Part shown: positions 40,313 to 49,999 of the stretch, piece by piece | Layout of the letters: the number at the start of each line of letters is the position of its first letter | How positions within the stretch are numbered: position 1 is the first letter of the stretch | DNA from: Paenibacillus ihbetae | GTDB lineage: Bacteria > Bacillota > Bacilli > Paenibacillales > Paenibacillaceae | Length of the DNA stretch: 64,000 bases | Assembly (NCBI RefSeq): GCF_002741055.1 | Contig: NZ_CP016809.1 | Coordinates: 3,135,001 to 3,199,000 of the forward strand | Direction: 5' to 3' | Notes under the pieces: model-generated | Database searches by the model: none | Told to the model about the DNA's origin: nothing | What the model saw: only the letters and a program-made list of their open reading frames with translations | Made by a program: the position numbers and the translations under genes

Positions 40313-41707
40313 TTACGATTCCCTGTTCTTCTTGGCTTTAGCTCGCGCCCGGATCTTCTCCGCATAACCCGGCTTGTTCTCCTGACGCTGTCTTGCGATG
40401 GCCAGATCATTCTCGTCAACCGACTGGGTAATGGTCGAGCCGGCAACCACAAACGCGCCTTTGCCGACTTTGACCGGAGCAATCAAATTGACATTGCTGC
40501 CGATAAATGCGTCGTCCTCAATTTCGGTAACGGACTTATTATAACCATCATAGTTGACCGTAATCGCACCGCAGCCGATATTGACGTTTTTCCCGACCTT
40601 GGCGTCGCCGACATAGCTAAGATGCGACACCTTCGAGCCATTGTCGATCGTAGCATTCTTCACCTCGACAAAGTCTCCCACCTTCACGTCCTCGCCCAGC
40701 TTGGCGCCCGGACGAAGATACGCAAACGGGCCTACCGATGTGCGTGCTCCGACCTCCGCCTTGCTCAGCACCGAATGCTTAACGCTGGCACCGTCCGCGA
40801 TGGCAGAATCCTCAATATCCGAGTTCGGTCCGATTACGCAGTTCTCACCGATGACGGTATTGCCCTTCAGCACCGTTCCCGGATACAGCACGGTATCCGC
40901 ACCGATGGTCACATCCGCACCGATATACGTCGACGCCGGATCGATGATCGTAACCCCGTTCAGCATATGCATACGGTTAATGCGCTCCCGCATGAAGCCT
41001 TCGGCTTCGGAGAGGGCAAGCCGGTCATTGACGCCGATCGACTCCGCGTAATCATCGGTCTGATAAGCAAGCACGGTTTCGCCGGCTTCCTTCAGGATAC
41101 CGATGCAATCGGTCAGATAATATTCCTGCTGCGCGTTCTGGTTCGTCACTTTCTCCAGTGCAGCAAATAGCTTTTTATTATCAAAACAATAGGTACCGGT
41201 ATTAATCTCAGTGACCGCATCCTCAGCTGGGCTGCAGTCCTTCTGCTCTACGATCCGCTGCACGCTGTCATCGCCGCCGCGAATGACCCGGCCGTAGCCC
41301 TTCGGGTTATCCATATGCGCCGTCAATACCGTTGCCGCTGCGTTATTACTTTCGTGCAGTTTCAGCAAGTTTTCCAGCGTGCTTGACGTCACAAGCGGCG
41401 TGTCTCCGCAAATGACGATCGTCGAGCCGTCTTCCTCGCCAAGAAGATCCTTGGCTTGCTTCACAGCGTGGCCCGTTCCGAGCTGCTGCTCTTGTAAAAC
41501 ATATTCCGCTGCGTCCTGCAGGTACGTGCGAACGGCTTCCGCGCCATGTCCAACCACCACAACGCTGCGCTCACAGTTTACCTGCTGTACCGTCTGCAGT
41601 ACATGTCCTACCATCGGCTTGCCACAAACAGGATGCAGCACTTTATATAGTTTGGATTTCATACGTTTGCCCTGCCCAGCGGCGAGCACAATAGCAAATC
41701 TTTTCAA
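40313..41707 (-). CDS. glmU: Bifunctional UDP-GlcNAc synthase GlmU
   Basis: GlmU acetylates glucosamine 1-phosphate and then makes UDP-GlcNAc for cell wall synthesis. The 464-residue protein has an N-terminal pyrophosphorylase (LAAGQGKRMKSKLYK, about 8-22). A C-terminal left-handed beta helix holds the acetyltransferase. The start is TTG, eight bases after GAGGAGG; an out-of-frame ATG lies in between. It follows spoVG by a strong terminator, so it may depend on read-through or a promoter within the 50-bp gap. Confidence 0.96.
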   Translation of the reverse strand: MKRFAIVLAAGQGKRMKSKLYKVLHPVCGKPMVGHVLQTVQQVNCERSVVVVGHGAEAVRTYLQDAAEYVLQEQQLGTGHAVKQAKDLLGEEDGSTIVICGDTPLVTSSTLENLLKLHESNNAAATVLTAHMDNPKGYGRVIRGGDDSVQRIVEQKDCSPAEDAVTEINTGTYCFDNKKLFAALEKVTNQNAQQEYYLTDCIGILKEAGETVLAYQTDDYAESIGVNDRLALSEAEGFMRERINRMHMLNGVTIIDPASTYIGADVTIGADTVLYPGTVLKGNTVIGENCVIGPNSDIEDSAIADGASVKHSVLSKAEVGARTSVGPFAYLRPGAKLGEDVKVGDFVEVKNATIDNGSKVSHLSYVGDAKVGKNVNIGCGAITVNYDGYNKSVTEIEDDAFIGSNVNLIAPVKVGKGAFVVAGSTITQSVDENDLAIARQRQENKPGYAEKIRARAKAKKNRES

Positions 41708-41756
41708 GGGCCATGCCTCCTCCTCTTGAACTCACTACTGAATATATCTCATTCTA

Positions 41757-41795
41757 CAAAAAAAGAAAAGAGAGCCACAGATATGGCTCTCTTTT
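41757..41795 (-). terminator. Terminator after spoVG
   Basis: A perfect 12-bp stem AAAAGAGAGCCA/TGGCTCTCTTTT with a 6-nt loop is followed by CTTTTTTTG on the minus strand. Confidence 0.93.
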
Positions 41796-41817
41796 CCTTG
41801 AACCCCAATTGTAAATC

Positions 41818-42102
41818 TTAAGCGCCTTCTTCAATCACTTCTTCTTCTGTAGCCGCACGCTCATACTCGGCCAGGACAGCCGATTGAATCTTCTCGCGGG
41901 TACCCGAAGAAATGGGATGGGCAATATCGCGGAATTCTCCGTCCGGAGTGCGTTTGCTCGGCATTGCAACAAACATTCCATTGTTTCCGTCGATGACGCG
42001 AATGTCGTGAACGACAAATTCATTATCGATGGTAATGGATGCGATTGCCTTCATTCTCCCCTCAGAGTTAACACGGCGGAGTCTGACATCCGTAATTTGC
42101 AT
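41818..42102 (-). CDS. spoVG: Septation/RNA-binding regulator SpoVG
   Basis: SpoVG is a nucleic-acid-binding regulator that delays septation and affects virulence and capsule genes in relatives. The 94-residue protein is highly conserved, starting [19 protein letters not shown] and containing [14 protein letters not shown]. It is preceded by AAAAAGGTGGTG. Its promoter is a classical sigma-H promoter. B. subtilis has ridA (yabJ) between purR and spoVG; it is missing here. Confidence 0.97.
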   Translation of the reverse strand: MQITDVRLRRVNSEGRMKAIASITIDNEFVVHDIRVIDGNNGMFVAMPSKRTPDGEFRDIAHPISSGTREKIQSAVLAEYERAATEEEVIEEGA

Positions 42103-42144
42103 ATGTGTTCACCACCTTTTTCCATCAGAGACTTGGGTAGTATA

Positions 42145-42170
42145 ATTCCACACAGCAAACACGAAATCCT
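42145..42170 (-). promoter_or_regulatory. Sigma-H promoter of spoVG
   Basis: AGGATTT, a 14-bp spacer and GGAAT are read on the minus strand, nearly identical in form to the sigma-H promoter of B. subtilis spoVG. The upstream DNA is AT-rich, as in the AbrB-bound B. subtilis promoter. Confidence 0.8.
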
Positions 42171-42288
42171 TCTTTTTTGTCCTATAAAATGTCCTAAAAT
42201 CAGGAATTTTTTTTAGAATGTGATATTTTCGACAGACTTCGTGCCTATTCGGATGGAAACGCTATTATATCGACAAAAAATGCAATGT

Positions 42289-43116
42289 TTATTTCTCGAA
42301 ATAATTTCCAGGATTCACCGTAATCATCTTGGTTTTGGCGTCCACGTCGCTCAACCGGGCGAGCGAAATATAGTCTTGAAGAAGTCTCTCCTCGTTCTCT
42401 ACGGCCCCTGATTCCACCAATACGCCCACTCCTGCGACTTCGGCATTAAATTCGCCGAGCAGATCGACCATTCCCTGAATGGTGCCTCCGGCCTTCATGA
42501 AATCATCCACGATAAGGACGCGGGAGCGCTCCTTGAGGGCCCGGCGGGACAGCGACATCGTATGGATGCTCTTATGGGAGCCGGAAACGTAATTGATGCT
42601 TACGGCCGATCCTTCCGTCACTTGATGGTCCCGGCGGACTAGTACGACCGGCAGGTTAAGCTGTGCCGCGGTCGCATAGGCGAGCGGAATGCCTTTCGTC
42701 TCCACGGTCATCACCACGTCGATCTCCCGGTCGGAGAACGCGGTGGCAATAATTTTGCCCGCTTCGTTCATAAGCGACGGCTGACCAAGCAGGTCGGACA
42801 TGTAGAGATAGCCTCCCGGCAGAATCCGGTCCGACTGCTGAAGCTGCCTGCACAGCTCCTCGGCAAAAGCGAGGGCGTGGTCTCTGCGCAGCTTCGGAAT
42901 ATATCGTACGCCTCCTGCGGCGCCAGCGAGCGTCTGAAGCTCTCCAAGCCCCTCGTTTTCGAACACGTCCTTAATAATCGCCAAGTCCTCGCTGATGGAC
43001 GACTTGGCCGCACTATAACGCTCGGCGAACGTCGTCAAGGGAATCAACGTATGCGGTTCTGATAGTAAATATTGGGTCATATCGACCAATCGTTCGCTTC
43101 GTTTTAATTTTTTCAC
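42289..43116 (-). CDS. purR: Pur operon repressor PurR
   Basis: PurR represses purine synthesis genes and is released from DNA by PRPP. The 275-residue protein has a winged-helix N terminus (about 1-74). A phosphoribosyltransferase-like domain contains the PRPP loop RVLIVDDFMKAGGT. The start is GTG with a GAGGAATCC site. A PurBox-like sequence lies just upstream, suggesting that it represses itself. Confidence 0.96.
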   Translation of the reverse strand: MKKLKRSERLVDMTQYLLSEPHTLIPLTTFAERYSAAKSSISEDLAIIKDVFENEGLGELQTLAGAAGGVRYIPKLRRDHALAFAEELCRQLQQSDRILPGGYLYMSDLLGQPSLMNEAGKIIATAFSDREIDVVMTVETKGIPLAYATAAQLNLPVVLVRRDHQVTEGSAVSINYVSGSHKSIHTMSLSRRALKERSRVLIVDDFMKAGGTIQGMVDLLGEFNAEVAGVGVLVESGAVENEERLLQDYISLARLSDVDAKTKMITVNPGNYFEK

Positions 43117-43130
43117 TGGGATTCCTCGCT

Positions 43131-43143
43131 AAATCCGAATATT
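43131..43143 (-). promoter_or_regulatory. PurBox-like site upstream of purR
   Basis: On the minus strand AATATTCGGATTT fits the inverse PurBox pattern AWWGTTCGGWWWT at 12 of 13 positions. It lies between a promoter-like TTGTAT/TATATT pair and the purR start. A weaker CCGAAT lies about 55 bp further upstream. Confidence 0.45.
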
Positions 43144-43217
43144 GTATGTTAAATATAACATCTTTGTACGTATTTATACAACTCAGATTAAAATTCTTCC
43201 CCGAATCCGTGTCCGTT

Positions 43218-44084
43218 TTATGCATTTCCTCCGGTTAGCAGGCGGACCGCATAAACCTCCTTGCAGAATCCTCGGAGGCCGTTATAAATCCGTGCGACCT
43301 TTGACTCCTTGGATACCAGGCCAAAGACGGTCGGTCCGCTGCCGGACATCAGCGCGCCGTCCGCGCCCAGCTTCAGCATCCCTTCCTTCAGCTGCTGAAC
43401 CTCAGGATGCATCTTCAGGGTAACCTCCTCCAGCACGTTTCCGAGCTCTTTGCACATCTGGTGGAAGCTGCCCTGCTCGAGCGCCCCGATCATTCGCTCC
43501 GCCGACGGATGCACCTGGATTTGGTCGCTGCGAAGACGTCCGTACACCTCTGCCGTCGATACGTTGATCGGCGGCTTCGCCACGATTACCCAGCACTGAG
43601 GCGGGCTGGGGATCGGCTTTAGCACCTCGCCCCGCCCGGTAGCCAGGGCAGTTCCGCCGCTCACGCAGAAGGGCACGTCGGAGCCGAGCTCGGCTCCGAG
43701 CTTAAGCAGCTCTTCTTTCGGGATATTCAAACCCCAGAGGCGGTTTAGGCCCCGCAAGGTCGCCGCCGCATCGCTGCTGCCTCCTGCCAATCCCGCTGCT
43801 ACCGGAATTTTCTTGTCGAGGTGGATATGTACACCTTTTCGCACGTCGTACCGCTCTTTAATGAGTCTTGCTGCCTGAAAGGCCAAATTCTTCTCGTCCA
43901 GAGGGATGTAACCCGCCTGGGACGTTATGATGATGGTATCCCGCTTCTGCTCCGACATTTCGAGCCGGTCGGCAAGGTCAATCATGGTCATGACCATTTC
44001 CACCTCATGGAACCCGTCCGGGCGCTTATAGAGCACATCCAGCATCAGGTTGATTTTGGCCGGTGCTTTTTCGTATATTTTCAA
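43218..44084 (-). CDS. ispE: 4-diphosphocytidyl-2-C-methylerythritol kinase
   Basis: IspE is the kinase of the non-mevalonate isoprenoid pathway. The 288-residue GHMP kinase begins [14 protein letters not shown] and has the ATP loop [20 protein letters not shown]. The C terminus has [11 protein letters not shown]. The start is TTG after AGGTGAACG. It lies between sspF and purR as in B. subtilis. Confidence 0.96.
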   Translation of the reverse strand: MKIYEKAPAKINLMLDVLYKRPDGFHEVEMVMTMIDLADRLEMSEQKRDTIIITSQAGYIPLDEKNLAFQAARLIKERYDVRKGVHIHLDKKIPVAAGLAGGSSDAAATLRGLNRLWGLNIPKEELLKLGAELGSDVPFCVSGGTALATGRGEVLKPIPSPPQCWVIVAKPPINVSTAEVYGRLRSDQIQVHPSAERMIGALEQGSFHQMCKELGNVLEEVTLKMHPEVQQLKEGMLKLGADGALMSGSGPTVFGLVSKESKVARIYNGLRGFCKEVYAVRLLTGGNA

Positions 44085-44158
44085 GAACGTTCACCTATCC
44101 TTAGCTTTTCCCTATGCATGAACTTACCATATCCAGAGAAAAACTTCTATTGCCTCTA

Positions 44159-44187
44159 TCTTAACAAACTCGGGCTTCGAAGTCATG
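44159..44187 (-). promoter_or_regulatory. Probable sigma-A promoter of ispE
   Basis: ATGACT, a 17-bp spacer and TAAGAT are read on the minus strand between the sspF terminator and ispE. Confidence 0.5.
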
Positions 44188-44212
44188 GACCCGGTTTACG
44201 TCTTGCGATGCT

Positions 44213-44242
44213 GAACAGAGAGCCCTCCGTCACCGGAGGGCT
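44213..44242 (-). terminator. Terminator after sspF
   Basis: Stem AGCCCTCCG/CGGAGGGCT with a GTGA loop is followed by the T-rich CTCTGTT on the minus strand. Confidence 0.75.
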
Positions 44243-44270
44243 GCTTGCCGCATTCACTTTACGAACGGAT

Positions 44271-44453
44271 TTAGAGATCGGATTTCTTGGCGGCCCGCTC
44301 CGCAAGCTCAATCGCACGCTTCACCATATTGCCCGCGTCCTTCGCGCGAATGCCGCCCCAGCCTTCCTTTTCCACCGTATCGTAGAATCCAAGCTCTTTT
44401 GCCAATTCAGTCTTGAGCTGCTCTGACATAATACTGCGTCTTCTCCGGCCCAT
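44271..44453 (-). CDS. sspF: Small acid-soluble spore protein SspF
   Basis: SspF is an alpha/beta-type spore protein that coats and protects DNA in the dormant spore. The 60-residue protein starts [20 protein letters not shown] and contains [20 protein letters not shown] and [11 protein letters not shown], nearly identical to B. subtilis SspF. AAGGAGG seven bases before the ATG at 44453 sets the start. A sigma-G promoter candidate lies about 160 bp upstream. Confidence 0.94.
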   Translation of the reverse strand: MGRRRRSIMSEQLKTELAKELGFYDTVEKEGWGGIRAKDAGNMVKRAIELAERAAKKSDL

Positions 44454-44612
44454 CCTAAACGCCTCCTTGGATGATTTCGTGATCATAACGGCAGTGATGA
44501 GCGCATCTTCAGCGGACAAGCCTCGTCGGTCATCAGGCACCAAGGAATCAGCTCGCATCATCCCTCTGCCCGCACACCGGCAGCTGCCCACTGCAGAAGT
44601 TTCGCTCCCGGT

Positions 44613-44643
44613 TAGTATGCGTACCCGGAACTCCCCTCATTCC
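44613..44643 (-). promoter_or_regulatory. Candidate sigma-G promoter of sspF
   Basis: The perfect sigma-G -10 CATACTA and a -35-like GGAATG with an 18-bp spacer are read on the minus strand. Confidence 0.55.
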
Positions 44644-44775
44644 AGGCTGTCCATGGCAGAATCCCCTGAATATGCGAAACCCGAAAGGTTAGGATGCTGC
44701 CAGCACCTTTGCCCTTTCCCTCTATAACGCTATATACGCCTTCGACGATACTCGCTTGAACCGGACCCTCCAGGA

Positions 44776-44809
44776 AAACAAAAACAGCCTCCGCTTAACG
44801 AAGGCTGTT
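44776..44809 (-). terminator. Terminator after veg
   Basis: Stem ACAGCCT/AGGCTGT (extended by CG pairs inside) is followed by TTTTTGTTTT on the minus strand. Confidence 0.88.
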
Positions 44810-44833
44810 CTCTCGCGACATATCGTCATGTCG

Positions 44834-45109
44834 TTATGACTTGATATAGGTGATTCGCATCTGGTTGTCATCGCCGGTCACCATGATTTCCACGGTTTCG
44901 GTCAGAATATCGGCATAACTGTAAGACACGCGTTTAAAGGTCTGCTGGTCTTGATCCAGCTTAACAATGAAAACAGAAGGGTACGTTTCTTCCAAAACAC
45001 CAGTACGCTCGACGGTCTTACGGCGGCCACCGTTAGCCCGAAGCGTAATTTTTTGCCCTAAATGGGCATCGAGACTGCGTTTGATTTCCAACAGCGCATT
45101 TTTAGCCAT
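44834..45109 (-). CDS. veg: Veg protein (biofilm-related)
   Basis: The 91-residue protein belongs to the conserved Veg family. In B. subtilis it stimulates biofilm formation, possibly through SinR. Family stretches are [20 protein letters not shown] and [13 protein letters not shown]. The ATG at 45109 follows AGAGGTGG and gives the family start [14 protein letters not shown]. Two consensus promoters in tandem suggest very high expression. Confidence 0.93.
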   Translation of the reverse strand: MAKNALLEIKRSLDAHLGQKITLRANGGRRKTVERTGVLEETYPSVFIVKLDQDQQTFKRVSYSYADILTETVEIMVTGDDNQMRITYIKS

Positions 45110-45136
45110 TGTCGACGACCACCTCTTTCCTTGTCC

Positions 45137-45165
45137 ATTATACCGAACTTCCAGCATTTTGTCAA
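45137..45165 (-). promoter_or_regulatory. veg promoter P1 (proximal)
   Basis: Perfect TTGACA, a 17-bp spacer and perfect TATAAT are read on the minus strand. Confidence 0.93.
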
Positions 45166-45178
45166 ATCAAAAACATTA

Positions 45179-45208
45179 ATTATATCAGCATCAAAAATAC
45201 GTTGTCAA
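45179..45208 (-). promoter_or_regulatory. veg promoter P2 (distal)
   Basis: Perfect TTGACA, an 18-bp spacer and perfect TATAAT are read on the minus strand, 43 bp upstream of P1. Confidence 0.88.
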
Positions 45209-45315
45209 TGTATTTTTTTCAGCCCGGCAAATCTCATTTCCATTTGCATTAATATGCGCTAAATCGACAAGCTTTATGTATTTTATTTGACAATTTCCTT
45301 CTCCTTAGAGAGCAA

Positions 45316-45344
45316 TACAAAAAACCCCGGCTCCCGGGGTTTTC
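45316..45344 (-). terminator. Terminator after yabG
   Basis: A perfect 10-bp stem AAAACCCCGG/CCGGGGTTTT with a GAG loop is followed by TTG on the minus strand. Confidence 0.88.
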
Positions 45345-45418
45345 ACAATCAATATTCGGTTCTTCATCCGCCCCTAGCGTCTACCCAATTGAATGCCTGG
45401 TTTGCGATGCAGCACTGC

Positions 45419-46315
45419 TTAGCTGACGGAAGGCGTTACTTTCAATGTAGACAGGTCCTGGAGGCTCGGCAGGCCGATCCGGTAGCTACCCCTGGTCTCA
45501 ATTCCGCCTACGCCTTGACTGCCGCTGATCGTGTGATGGATAACATCGTTGATGTTGACCGTTTCGCGAACGGACGTATAGGCGGTCTTGGCGGCCACAT
45601 AGACCGGGTCCAGCGCGTGGATGAGGATTCTCCCCGGCGAGCTAGCAAAATTGGCTCCTGCCTGCAGCAGCGCTTCAAAATGCGACTGGCACGCGCCGGC
45701 CACGATGACCAAGGTGTCCAGGTTCCGCTCATATTGCCGGGCCACCTGGATCGCTGATACGAAGTTATGCGAATTTTTGTAGCTGTCCAGGCTGTATAAA
45801 TCATACGGCTGTCTGCGCTTGAGGACCCCGTCATGGCCTGTAATCACGACGATATCGGGTCGAACCCGCGGAAGGAGCCGATACAACGTATCGGCCATCG
45901 CCGATTCATTCACATAATGGCCTTCCGCAGGGACCCGAAGCTGGTTGTACAGCGCCATGCTCTTCTTCAGATACTGAGGATCCCCGTCCAGATGCAGGAC
46001 CTTCCCCGGAACGTCGAAATATCCTTTAGCGGCCTGCGGGCCGCCGTTATTCCTGAGGCTCGCCAGCTGCCGCTCACTATCTTCTTGTCGGCGCTTCTTC
46101 AGGCTCTCCAGCGTCTCATTCGCCTTAATCTGTGCCTGCTTCGTTCGCTCGCTTACGGCGGGATGCGGTACCTGGATCAGGTCATCGGCGGGAGCGTCGG
46201 CCAGCAGCCGGAATTCCGTGCCTTTGATGACGATAAGATTATGCCGCAATCCTTCTACCCGGAACGTTACATCGCCGCCGTAGGATTTACGAACGACCAA
46301 GTCTCCCAAGTTCAT
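45419..46315 (-). CDS. yabG: Sporulation-specific protease YabG
   Basis: YabG is a mother-cell cysteine-type protease (family U57) that processes spore coat proteins. The 298-residue protein has an N-terminal KOW/SH3-like region (LGDLVVRKSYGGDVTFRV). A conserved core follows with VVITGHDGVLKR and VVIAGACQSHFEALLQAGA. The ATG at 46315 follows GGGGTG; a GTG one codon earlier is also possible. A sigma-K promoter candidate lies upstream, fitting its late expression in B. subtilis. Confidence 0.94.
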   Translation of the reverse strand: MNLGDLVVRKSYGGDVTFRVEGLRHNLIVIKGTEFRLLADAPADDLIQVPHPAVSERTKQAQIKANETLESLKKRRQEDSERQLASLRNNGGPQAAKGYFDVPGKVLHLDGDPQYLKKSMALYNQLRVPAEGHYVNESAMADTLYRLLPRVRPDIVVITGHDGVLKRRQPYDLYSLDSYKNSHNFVSAIQVARQYERNLDTLVIVAGACQSHFEALLQAGANFASSPGRILIHALDPVYVAAKTAYTSVRETVNINDVIHHTISGSQGVGGIETRGSYRIGLPSLQDLSTLKVTPSVS

Positions 46316-46334
46316 CACAACATCACCCCTACCC

Positions 46335-46362
46335 TATGGTATGGGCTGATGGAGCCATTGGT
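46335..46362 (-). promoter_or_regulatory. Candidate sigma-K promoter of yabG
   Basis: CATACCATA fits the sigma-K -10 pattern CATANNNTA, with AC 17 bp upstream, just before yabG on the minus strand. Confidence 0.5.
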
Positions 46363-46444
46363 TCGTCATGGCGGGAAAATTCCCCCTGGCGGCTTCTCCG
46401 CACCTCTGGCAACGGTTTGGTATACTAGGCCTGCATGCCATGCT

Positions 46445-47879
<1,435 letters not shown>

Positions 47880-47908
47880 AACGTTCTCTCTTCCTTCCCA
47901 AAAGGACA

Positions 47909-47930
47909 CATACATACATACATACATACA
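47909..47930. repeat. (CATA)n tetranucleotide repeat at the rnmV promoter
   Basis: Five CATA units plus CA lie 30 bp upstream of the rnmV start. On the minus strand they read TATG repeats that can supply a -10-like TATGTA 16 bp after TTGAGA (47945-47950). Confidence 0.8.
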
Positions 47931-48005
47931 GCCAGTCCAACCGTTCTCAATGAACCGGCCCAGCCTTATCCATGCGGCGGTAGGCTCAAAATGACCGAAA
48001 CGCCG

Positions 48006-48038
48006 CAAAACAAAAGAAGAGGAGTTTCTCCTCTTCTT
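48006..48038 (-). terminator. Terminator after yabE
   Basis: A perfect 11-bp stem AAGAAGAGGAG/CTCCTCTTCTT with an AAA loop is followed by TTGTTTTG on the minus strand. Confidence 0.92.
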
Positions 48039-48106
48039 CATTATGATCTATTATAAGCTAAATTCGTTAGCATTAGAATGGCAATGTCATTAGAAAATGG
48101 GATTCA

Positions 48107-49297
48107 TTAGTTCACATCAGGCTTTACGGGACCGATCACATAAACGGTGCGGCCCGATTTCCGGCCAAAGTTCATGGCCGCTTTCAGCGAATCGTAATAC
48201 ACATCAATTTTATGTCCCTTAATCGCTCCGCCGGTATCCTCTGCGCGGCGGAAGCCGATGCCTTCGATATACACCCACCAGCCAATCGGAATGACGCTCG
48301 GATCAACCGCGATCGTACGACCCTCGGTTACCCGTGTTCCGGAAGCCGTACGGGTTCCGATTCCCTCCTGCTCGGCGGAATATGCAGTCATCGAAACATT
48401 GTTCAGCACTTTCTGGTATTTGAAATCAACACCCGCTCTGGAGATGACATTATTCTCCGTCGCTTTGGCGGTGGACACCTTTCTTGTGCCCGTAAGCTTC
48501 GCCGGGGCAGATTTCACATTCGGAGTCGCTGCCGCCTGAAGCACAACAGGTTTCTCAACCTTCTTCGTACCTACGGCGATAATTTTGTCCTTCGTCTTAC
48601 GCTCAACCTCTTGCGAGACCTTTGTCTTGGATACCAGCTTGCCGTTATGGTACACCTTCTCGTAGTGATGTACGAGAACGCCCGGCTCACCACGCTGAAT
48701 GACACGGTTATCGCCGCGCTCCAGCGACGGATCCGCGGTCTTGATGACGCGGAACTCGCGGTTCTCCTTCTCCGCTACGGTCTGCTTCGTAACCCGAACG
48801 ACTTGAATGTTCATATCGCTGGTAAGCTTCGTGTCCTGTGACGGCTTTACTATATCTTCACCCTTGATCGTAATGCCAGCTTCTTTGAGTACACTATCGA
48901 CCGTGTCCTGGGTCGTGAAAATGGTTTTGGTGGTGCCCCCTACTGTTACTTTAACTGGGATTGCACGGTCAATGATAATCCGGTCCCCATCCTGGATCGT
49001 CCCGTTTAAAGGCATCGAGACCTGATCCTGCGGATTCAGTGTGATCGCTTGCTCATCCAGCAATTCCTGAAGCAACGATCCTCTGGTTTCTACCGTGGTT
49101 ACGCGGCCATCGACCACAATTTGAACTTGCTTGCCCGATTGATCATGGATAACCAGCGATACGAGTAGTGATACCGTAACAGCCCCCATGGCGCCGAGCA
49201 TCATCAATTGACGCAAATTCTCATGCTTCCATCGCAATGCGTAAGACATGCTGGATGATTGTGATTCATGGGTTTCTTCAGGTTGAAAAATGCCCAC
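48107..49297 (-). CDS. yabE: Cell-wall protein with ubiquitin-like, G5 and 3D domains
   Basis: The protein resembles YabE and resuscitation-promoting-factor-type murein enzymes. After a short cytoplasmic tail comes a membrane segment (about 33-50). Ubiquitin-like DUF348 repeats, a G5 domain (about 205-265) and a C-terminal 3D domain (about 310-395) follow. The 3D part has ASGTRVTEGRTIAVDP and DTGGAIKGHKIDVYY, as in lytic transglycosylases of the MltA type. I prefer the GTG at 49297, eight bases after AAGGAGG; the ATG at 49315 would place that site inside the gene. Expression should be set by the upstream c-di-AMP riboswitch. Confidence 0.9.
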   Translation of the reverse strand: MGIFQPEETHESQSSSMSYALRWKHENLRQLMMLGAMGAVTVSLLVSLVIHDQSGKQVQIVVDGRVTTVETRGSLLQELLDEQAITLNPQDQVSMPLNGTIQDGDRIIIDRAIPVKVTVGGTTKTIFTTQDTVDSVLKEAGITIKGEDIVKPSQDTKLTSDMNIQVVRVTKQTVAEKENREFRVIKTADPSLERGDNRVIQRGEPGVLVHHYEKVYHNGKLVSKTKVSQEVERKTKDKIIAVGTKKVEKPVVLQAAATPNVKSAPAKLTGTRKVSTAKATENNVISRAGVDFKYQKVLNNVSMTAYSAEQEGIGTRTASGTRVTEGRTIAVDPSVIPIGWWVYIEGIGFRRAEDTGGAIKGHKIDVYYDSLKAAMNFGRKSGRTVYVIGPVKPDVN

Positions 49298-49395
49298 TAT
49301 TCCATCCTCCTTCATAGTCCCGCCGTCTTAGGTAACGCATGAATGCATTTGACGTGACTATAGCAGTTATTCTCGCAAGGCGTGCTGCTATCTAT

Positions 49396-49434
49396 CTAAC
49401 GCCCTGCGTCAATCCCCGTCTTCCCGTTCACCAC
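49396..49434 (-). CDS. Possible 12-residue leader peptide
   Basis: A GTG GTG start is followed by ten codons and TAG, giving MVNGKTGIDAGR. Its Shine-Dalgarno (AGGAGGTGATT, 49439-49449) is an almost perfect match to the 16S tail and has no other start codon to serve. It lies after the riboswitch terminator and about 100 bp before yabE. Translation is a guess from the ribosome site alone. Confidence 0.3.
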   Translation of the reverse strand: MVNGKTGIDAGR

Positions 49435-49487
49435 TAGGAATCACCTCCTGTTTACCAACAGTATGACGAAACCTACTCCAATATTCA

Positions 49488-49538
49488 AAAATAAAAGAAG
49501 CCAGCGTGAAAGAGTACTAGAGGCTCTAACGTGGCTTC
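49488..49538 (-). terminator. Riboswitch-controlled terminator before yabE
   Basis: Stem GAAGCCACG/CGCTGGCTTC with internal pairing is followed by TTTTATTTTTG on the minus strand. It lies 35-90 nt after the riboswitch, where a ligand-induced terminator would act. Confidence 0.85.
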
Positions 49539-49574
49539 CTGATGATTGAAATCATGGAAATGGTATGCACGAGA

Positions 49575-49790
49575 ATTCCCCTCTTACTTCGCTTACGGAG
49601 TTAGCTGTCGGGTTCGGACGTAAGAGAGACGCCCTAGCTCCGGTCGCCCGCTCATGGCGAGGACCTTCACATTCACCCCAAAGACCCGATAAAGAAATCA
49701 TATACGGCTCATGCACGACAGTTTACGATGCACGGCAGTATCGGTTCCCCCGTTCCCCAGACTTCGGAGATTAAGCGAGACGGTTCATGA
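49575..49790 (-). ncRNA. Cyclic di-AMP riboswitch (ydaO/yuaA class)
   Basis: On the minus strand the conserved elements appear in order: CGCTTAATCTCCGAAG, GGGGAAC.GGGGGAACC, GTGCAT, TTTGGGGTGAATGTGAAGG, CCTCGC, then GACAGCTAACTCCGTAAGCG. The ends CGCTTA and TAAGCG pair to form P1. High c-di-AMP is known to favour termination in this class, so yabE should be expressed when c-di-AMP is low. Confidence 0.88.
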
Positions 49791-49847
49791 AATATGATCG
49801 CTGAAGTTTACAGCTTTGCAAACTTGCAGCTTCTTATCACTGAAAAG

Positions 49848-49877
49848 ATGATATCCTGTTTCCATGCAGGTTGTAAA
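49848..49877 (-). promoter_or_regulatory. Sigma-A promoter of the riboswitch-yabE transcript
   Basis: TTTACA, an 18-bp spacer and TATCAT are read on the minus strand, placing +1 about 50 bp before the riboswitch. Confidence 0.55.
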
Positions 49878-49999
49878 GGAACAATCAAGCACATTTTTTG
49901 ATGTAAAAGGTTAAAAAATTGTAAAACAATCGTCTTTTCAGGTTAAAAAACTTTAATTAATCGCAATTCCTCACTTTTTCATCGCTTTTGCTCTCGTTT

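Larger units (their letters stand above)
44454..44833. other. Region between veg and sspF
   Basis: These 380 bases hold the veg terminator and the sspF promoter followed by a leader of about 150 nt. I see no further gene. Confidence 0.55.
45110..45418. other. veg promoter region
   Basis: These 309 bases are AT-rich. They hold the two veg promoters and the yabG terminator and no gene. Confidence 0.6.
49316..49999. other. yabE leader region
   Basis: These 684 bases hold the yabE promoter, a c-di-AMP riboswitch, its terminator and a possible 12-codon peptide gene. About 120 AT-rich bases nearest tatD show nothing I can name. Confidence 0.7.
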
